From: RUG14130 sp045598325
GTDB taxonomy: Bacteria > Bacillota > Clostridia > Christensenellales > Aristaeellaceae
Assembly: GCA_045598325.1 (NCBI GenBank)
Contig: JAZLLT010000103.1
Location: 1 to 26,912, forward strand
Direction of reading: 5' to 3'
DNA length: 26,912 nucleotides
The position numbers were made by a program, and so were the translations under genes. The notes below the pieces were generated by a model. It was given only the letters and a program-made list of their open reading frames with translations, had not been told where the DNA came from and made no database searches. Below, one piece after another: positions 23,855 to 26,912 of this stretch (within the stretch, counting starts at the first letter, position 1; each line of letters begins with the position of its first letter).

Positions 23855-24277
23855 ATGCTGTATAACAGAAGCGGAAACGACATCGTGCTGCGCCTGGATC
23901 CCGGCGAGGAAGTCTGCGAATCCGTCCTCGCACTGGCAAAGAAGGAAGGCATCACCTGCGCGTCGGTCTCGGCCATCGGCGCCACCGACGATTTCACCGT
24001 GGGTGTGTTCGATCTTGAAAAGAAGGCTTATGATCTGTTCAAGTACAATGACGCCAACTATGAGATCGCGTCCCTGACGGGCAGCCTCTCCACCTTAAAA
24101 AACGAACCCTACCAGCACCTGCACATCGTCTGCGCGGGCGGAAAGGGACAGGTCGCCGCGGGACACCTCGTGAGCGCGGTCATCTCGCTTACGGCGGAAA
24201 TCATGATTCATGTCATCGACCTGAAAGCCGAGAGAGTGAAGAACGAGGCCATCGGCATCAACCAGATCACGGTATAA
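23855..24277 (+). CDS. PPC-domain (DUF296) small protein
   Basis: A 140-residue stand-alone PPC domain (plant and prokaryote conserved, seen in AT-hook proteins of plants). His88 and His90 in YQHLHIV and His104 in AAGHL fit the three-His metal site of bacterial members. GEEVCESVLALAKKEGITCASVSAIGA is the typical N-terminal part. Bacterial homologs form trimers; DNA binding has been proposed but a small-molecule role is equally possible. SD AGGAGGG (23843-23849). It is last in the six-gene operon and directly followed by a perfect terminator hairpin. Confidence 0.88.
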   Translation: MLYNRSGNDIVLRLDPGEEVCESVLALAKKEGITCASVSAIGATDDFTVGVFDLEKKAYDLFKYNDANYEIASLTGSLSTLKNEPYQHLHIVCAGGKGQVAAGHLVSAVISLTAEIMIHVIDLKAERVKNEAIGINQITV

Positions 24278-24309
24278 AAAAACGGACAGGCGCGAGCCTG
24301 TCCGTTTTT
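24278..24309. terminator. Bidirectional terminator between PPC gene and deoD
   Basis: Perfect 14-base arms (24278-24291 and 24296-24309) around the loop GCGA. The ends are AAAAA/TTTTT, so it gives a U tract on both strands. It overlaps the PPC stop region and ends 11 bases before the deoD stop. Confidence 0.93.
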
Positions 24310-24319
24310 CTGTATGTCC

Positions 24320-25033
24320 TTATGCGATATCGAGGGCGATTTTCATCATCTGCGTGAAGGAGACCTGCCGCTCCTCGGCGGAAAGTCCTTCGCCCGTAAA
24401 CGGGTTATCGGAGATGGTGCAGATGGCGAGGGCTTTCTTGCCCGCTTTCGCCGCGTTCAGGTAAAGCGCCGCACTCTCCATTTCCACGGCCAGCACGCCC
24501 AGTTTCTGCAGTTTTCCGAGGGGCGCGGACTCATCGTAGAAGGTGTCGGAGGAATACAGCGCGCCGGGAACGAAGTTGGCGTCGTACTTTTTGGATGCCT
24601 CGTATGCCTGCATGAGCAGACCGAAATCGCAGCAGGGAGCGTACATGCCGTCAAATCCGAACTGTTTGGCGAAAGAGGAGTTGGTGTAGGCGCTCATACC
24701 GGCGACGATGTCGCGCACATGGAGGGCGGGATTTATCATGCCCGCGGTGCCGATGCGGATGATATTCTCCACGCCGTAGAAGTTGTACAGCTCGTAACTG
24801 TAGATGCCGATGGAGGGCATGCCCATGCCGGAGGCCATGACGGAGACTTTATTGCCCTGATAGGTGCCGGTATAGCCCTGCACGCCGCGGACATTGTTGA
24901 CGAGCACGGGATTTTCAAGGAAAGTATCGGCGATGAATTTCGCGCGGAGCGGATCGCCGGGCATCAGCACGGTGCGGGCGAAATCGCCTTCCTTCGCGTT
25001 GATATGAGGAGTGGGGATGTTGGGATTGGACAT
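24320..25033 (-). CDS. deoD: Purine nucleoside phosphorylase, DeoD type
   Basis: A 237-residue enzyme that splits purine (deoxy)ribonucleosides with phosphate to base and (deoxy)ribose 1-phosphate, in purine salvage. TVLMPGDPLRAKFIADTFLE (21-40) is the phosphate-binding region. RIGTAGMINPALHVRDIV, the central AVEMESAALYLNA (ribose site) and TISDNPFTGE (general acid Asp, as in hexameric DeoD with broad 6-oxo/6-amino purine range) follow. Length matches DeoD (about 236-239). The start at 25033 is supported by GGAGGT (25045-25040) six bases upstream and by the usual MSNPNIPTPHINA N terminus; an ATG at 25060 would cover that SD. It has a consensus promoter and is monocistronic. Confidence 0.96.
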   Translation of the reverse strand: MSNPNIPTPHINAKEGDFARTVLMPGDPLRAKFIADTFLENPVLVNNVRGVQGYTGTYQGNKVSVMASGMGMPSIGIYSYELYNFYGVENIIRIGTAGMINPALHVRDIVAGMSAYTNSSFAKQFGFDGMYAPCCDFGLLMQAYEASKKYDANFVPGALYSSDTFYDESAPLGKLQKLGVLAVEMESAALYLNAAKAGKKALAICTISDNPFTGEGLSAEERQVSFTQMMKIALDIA

Positions 25034-25062
25034 TGTGCCACCTCCGTAAATTTTCTGCAATT

Positions 25063-25091
25063 AGTATATGATTTTTCACGGCGGCTGTCAA
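25063..25091 (-). promoter_or_regulatory. Promoter of deoD
   Basis: On the minus strand, perfect TTGACA (25091-25086), 17 bases and TATACT (25068-25063). Its -35 faces the -35 of the divergent kinase gene with six bases between. Confidence 0.9.
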
Positions 25092-25097
25092 GCGCAT

Positions 25098-25126
25098 TTG
25101 ACAAAGCGGGCGCGAAAGAGTATAAT
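25098..25126 (+). promoter_or_regulatory. Promoter of the guanylate-kinase-like gene
   Basis: Perfect TTGACA (25098-25103), 17 bases and perfect TATAAT (25121-25126); the start codon is 28 bases downstream. An exact sigma-A consensus. Confidence 0.92.
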
Positions 25127-25153
25127 TCTCAAAAACCTTCTTGGAGGAAGCAT

Positions 25154-25945
25154 ATGCTGGCGACTTTTGTAGGCTGCGCAGGTGTGGGCAAAAACACCGT
25201 CATTCAGGAAATCATCAAGACCCATCCGGACAGGTACGAAAACTTCCCGACGCTCACGACCCGCGAGATGCGGCAGGGCGAGTCCCAGGGCAATCCCTAT
25301 ATTTTCATGAGCAAGGAAGAGTTCGAACAGCTCCTTGACGAAGGCGAGATCTACGAGTGGCAGAAGATCCACAACGGCCAGTATTACGGCGGCAGCCGCA
25401 AAGTGCTGCGCGAGCATCTGGCAAGCGGCAAGACGCTTGTCAAGGACATCGATGTGCTGGGCGCGAAGACCTACAAAGAAAAACTCTCCGACATCACCAA
25501 GATCCTTTCCGTGTTTCTGTATGTGGATTCCTTCGAAACGCTCATCGAGCGCATGAGGGGCAGAGGAGACGAGCCGGACGACATCGAAGCCCGCGCGGGA
25601 CGCTTCCATATGGAAATGGCCGAGAGCGTGGACTGCGACTACATGGTCAACAATATTGAGGTCGCCGCTTCCGCCGCCGCCACGGAATGCCTGCTCCGCT
25701 GTGAAGAGGCGGGAGAAACGCACTATCACTGCGCCGCCGGCTGCACCGCGGACGAGGAAGAGATACGGGACCAGATCGGACGCATCAGAAACGGAGAGCG
25801 CCTTGAGGGCGTCATCCTCACCTATAACGGAACCGAACTGCTCATCACCGAAGGCACCGCCCGCTATGAAGCGGCCAAGCGCGAAAACGCATTCATCCAG
25901 AAGATCATCGCGACGCTTCCCGATTACGATCTGAAACGCGCGTAA
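25154..25945 (+). CDS. Guanylate-kinase domain protein with ParB-like C-terminal extension
   Basis: A 263-residue protein. Residues 1-183 form a guanylate kinase domain (ATP + GMP to ADP + GDP). The P-loop is GCAGVGKNT (7-15) with Asn where Ser or Gly is usual. TLTTREMRQGESQGNPYIF (33-51) is the GMP-binding region, followed by IYEWQKIHNGQYYGGS (66-81), RMRGRGDEPDDIEAR (133-147) and DYMVNN (162-167). Ordinary Gmk ends near 200-207. Here about 60 residues more (200-263) read IRDQIGRIRNGERLEGV, ILTYNGTELLITEGTARYEAAK, then FIQKII. This resembles the core of ParB/Srx-like domains (G-hydrophobic-H/T-x-R-x-x-A-A-K). It may be an additional kinase rather than the housekeeping Gmk. ATG 25154 follows GGAGGA (25143-25148); the frame is open far upstream but only antisense to deoD. 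Confidence 0.82.
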   Translation: MLATFVGCAGVGKNTVIQEIIKTHPDRYENFPTLTTREMRQGESQGNPYIFMSKEEFEQLLDEGEIYEWQKIHNGQYYGGSRKVLREHLASGKTLVKDIDVLGAKTYKEKLSDITKILSVFLYVDSFETLIERMRGRGDEPDDIEARAGRFHMEMAESVDCDYMVNNIEVAASAAATECLLRCEEAGETHYHCAAGCTADEEEIRDQIGRIRNGERLEGVILTYNGTELLITEGTARYEAAKRENAFIQKIIATLPDYDLKRA

Positions 25946-25954
25946 ACAAACCAC

Positions 25955-25980
25955 CCGGCGGGTGCATCCGCATCCGCCGG
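25955..25980. other. GC-rich inverted repeat after the kinase gene, no T tract
   Basis: CCGGCGG (25955-25961) pairs with CCGCCGG (25974-25980) around a 12-base loop, ten bases after the kinase stop. There is no T run, so an intrinsic terminator is uncertain. The rest of 25981-26010 shows nothing recognisable before the tRNA promoter. Confidence 0.4.
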
Positions 25981-26014
25981 AGGTAAAGTAACAGACTGTT
26001 TACACACAAAAGGC

Positions 26015-26043
26015 TTGACAGAAAAGGCATATAGCAGTATAAT
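26015..26043 (+). promoter_or_regulatory. Promoter of tRNA-Pro
   Basis: Perfect TTGACA (26015-26020), 17 bases and perfect TATAAT (26038-26043), 28 bases before the mature tRNA 5' end. No stringent-type GC discriminator is obvious. Confidence 0.92.
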
Positions 26044-26071
26044 ATCATCCGTTGCAAGGGCAACAGCATAT

Positions 26072-26145
26072 CTGGGTGTAGCGCAGCTTGGTAGCGTGCT
26101 TGAATGGGGTTCAAGAGGCCGGAAGTTCGAATCTTCTCACCCAGA
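26072..26145 (+). tRNA. tRNA-Pro (anticodon GGG)
   Basis: A full cloverleaf of 74 bases without an encoded CCA. Acceptor CTGGGTG pairs with CACCCAG; U8-A9; D stem GCGC/GCGT with GG in the loop; anticodon stem CTTGA/TCAAG with loop ATGGGGT (GGG at 34-36, G37); T stem GGAAG/CTTCT with loop TTCGAAT; discriminator A73. It reads CCC (and CCU) codons. Positions 32 and 38 are A and U and could pair, an uncommon combination. It has its own consensus promoter and terminator. Confidence 0.96.
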
Positions 26146-26149
26146 CTTC

Positions 26150-26178
26150 AAATCCGAAGCGTTCCGCTTCGGATTTTT
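26150..26178 (+). terminator. Terminator of tRNA-Pro
   Basis: Perfect 12-base arms AAATCCGAAGCG (26150-26161) and CGCTTCGGATTT (26165-26176) with loop TTC, ending in a five-T run. It starts five bases after the tRNA. Confidence 0.92.
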
Positions 26179-26223
26179 CTTTGTCATAGTGCCATCAAAC
26201 AACATTATTTTACTTATAGTTGC

Positions 26224-26252
26224 TTGCACTTCGCATTTGCATCGTGTAGAAT
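26224..26252 (+). promoter_or_regulatory. Promoter of the 5'-nucleotidase gene
   Basis: TTGCAC (26224-26229), 17 bases and TAGAAT (26247-26252), 34 bases before the start codon. Confidence 0.6.
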
Positions 26253-26286
26253 ATCCCCATCCCAATTTTGATAGGAGGTTTTTCCC

Positions 26287-26912
26287 ATGAAAAAGTTCCT
26301 CGCGCTCGCTCTGGCTCTCGTAATGCTTCTCGGCGTTATGGCCATGGGCGAAGAAAACGAAGCCGCTCTTGATAAGGATCTCGTGATCCTGTTCACCAGC
26401 GATGTACACTGCGGCGTCGATCAGGGCTGGACCTATGCAGGTCTGTATGCCATCAAGCAGCAGCTTGCCAAGAGCAACTATGTGGCTCTGGTAGATAACG
26501 GTGACTCCATTCAGGGCGAGGCTCTCGGTGCCATCACCAAGGGCGAGGTCGATGTGAACCTCATGAACGCTCTGGAGTACGATGCCGCCACTCTGGGCAA
26601 CCACGAGTTCGATTACGGCATGGAGCGCATGTTCGAACTGACCGGGGAAATCGCGAATTATCCTTATGTGAGTGCCAACTTCACCTACAAGGACGAACTC
26701 GTGTACGATCCCTACATCATCAAGGATTACAACGGCGTGAAGGTCGCCTTCGTCGGCGTCTCCACCCCCAAGACTTTCACCTCTTCCACCCCCACCTTCT
26801 TCCAGGATGAGGAAGGTAACTATGTCTACGGTTTCTGCGAGGACGAGACCGGTGAGAAACTGTACGCAGCCGTGCAGACCGCCGTTGACTCTGCCCGCGC
26901 CGAAGGCGCCGA
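26287..26912 (+). CDS. Exported 5'-nucleotidase/cyclic phosphodiesterase family protein (3' end outside window)
   Basis: The first 208 codons of a calcineurin-like metallophosphatase of the UshA/YfkN type. Residues 1-21 are a signal peptide (MKKFLALALALVMLLGVMAM). Metal-site motifs follow in order: FTSDVHCG (Asp39, His41), DNGDSIQGE (Asp73) and LGNHEFDYG (Asn105, His106, Glu107). VAFVGVSTPKT is the usual strand after the middle of the domain. The enzyme probably releases nucleosides from nucleotides outside the cell, which would supply DeoD-type salvage. ATG 26287 follows AGGAGG (26273-26278) with eight bases between. The frame is still open at the last base of the window, so the C-terminal metal histidines and the nucleotide-binding domain are not seen. 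Confidence 0.9.
   Translation, partial: MKKFLALALALVMLLGVMAMGEENEAALDKDLVILFTSDVHCGVDQGWTYAGLYAIKQQLAKSNYVALVDNGDSIQGEALGAITKGEVDVNLMNALEYDAATLGNHEFDYGMERMFELTGEIANYPYVSANFTYKDELVYDPYIIKDYNGVKVAFVGVSTPKTFTSSTPTFFQDEEGNYVYGFCEDETGEKLYAAVQTAVDSARAEGA

Noticed and set aside
24314..25153. N-terminal extension of the guanylate-kinase frame
   Set aside because: It runs antisense through deoD and across both promoters; an SD and a GMPK-like N terminus fix the start at 25154.

Overview
The window looks like a chromosomal segment of an uncultured, carbohydrate-fermenting Bacillota, probably Clostridia of a gut or rumen community. The reasons are the strong AGGAGG-type ribosome binding sites, TTGACA/TATAAT promoters, many hairpin-plus-T terminators, a GH10/GH3 xylan-degrading pair and a two-gene SufC/SufBD iron-sulfur system. 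Most genes are about 58-60% G+C in hand-counted lines. One gene (9011-10801) is about 33-47% G+C in the lines I counted and stands out as foreign. No rRNA, CRISPR array, IS transposase or replication origin is visible.

Layout. 1-450: C-terminal part of a PHP-type protein. 501-2006 (-): secreted GH10 xylanase with an N-terminal carbohydrate-binding domain. 2168-5976 (+): three-gene operon of a PfkB sugar/sugar-acid kinase, 6-phosphogluconate dehydrogenase and a LarA-superfamily nickel-pincer epimerase. Together they suggest a gluconate (perhaps mannonate-to-gluconate) route into ribulose 5-phosphate. 6026-7384 (-) and 7554-8909 (+): two divergent MATE exporters. 9011-10801 (+): the AT-rich gene, seven zinc-ribbon modules on a strict 67-residue period with a PD-(D/E)XK (Vsr-like) nuclease embedded after the second. 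10929-15145 (-): operon of a ROK-kinase/GmhA-isomerase fusion, SufC, SufBD and an SGNH esterase. 15237-16364 (-): ion-transporter-superfamily permease. 16452-17141 (-): TcdA.

17266-24277 (+): tightly packed six-gene operon of GH3 beta-xylosidase/glucosidase, TraX-like membrane protein, MalY/PatB C-S lyase, M18 aminopeptidase, MFS transporter and PPC-domain protein, ended by a perfect bidirectional terminator. 24320-25033 (-): DeoD. 25154-25945 (+): a guanylate-kinase domain with a ParB-like C-terminal extension. 26072-26145 (+): tRNA-Pro(GGG) with its own consensus promoter and terminator. 26287-end (+): start of an exported 5'-nucleotidase.

The most promising candidate for an undescribed system is the zinc-ribbon-array nuclease at 9011-10801. 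Next are the ROK-GmhA fusion beside a minimal SufCB pair, the guanylate kinase with a ParB-like tail, and two divergent promoters (17193-17210 and 25086-25103) that share the same back-to-back -35 geometry. All domain calls were made by eye; no database search was run.
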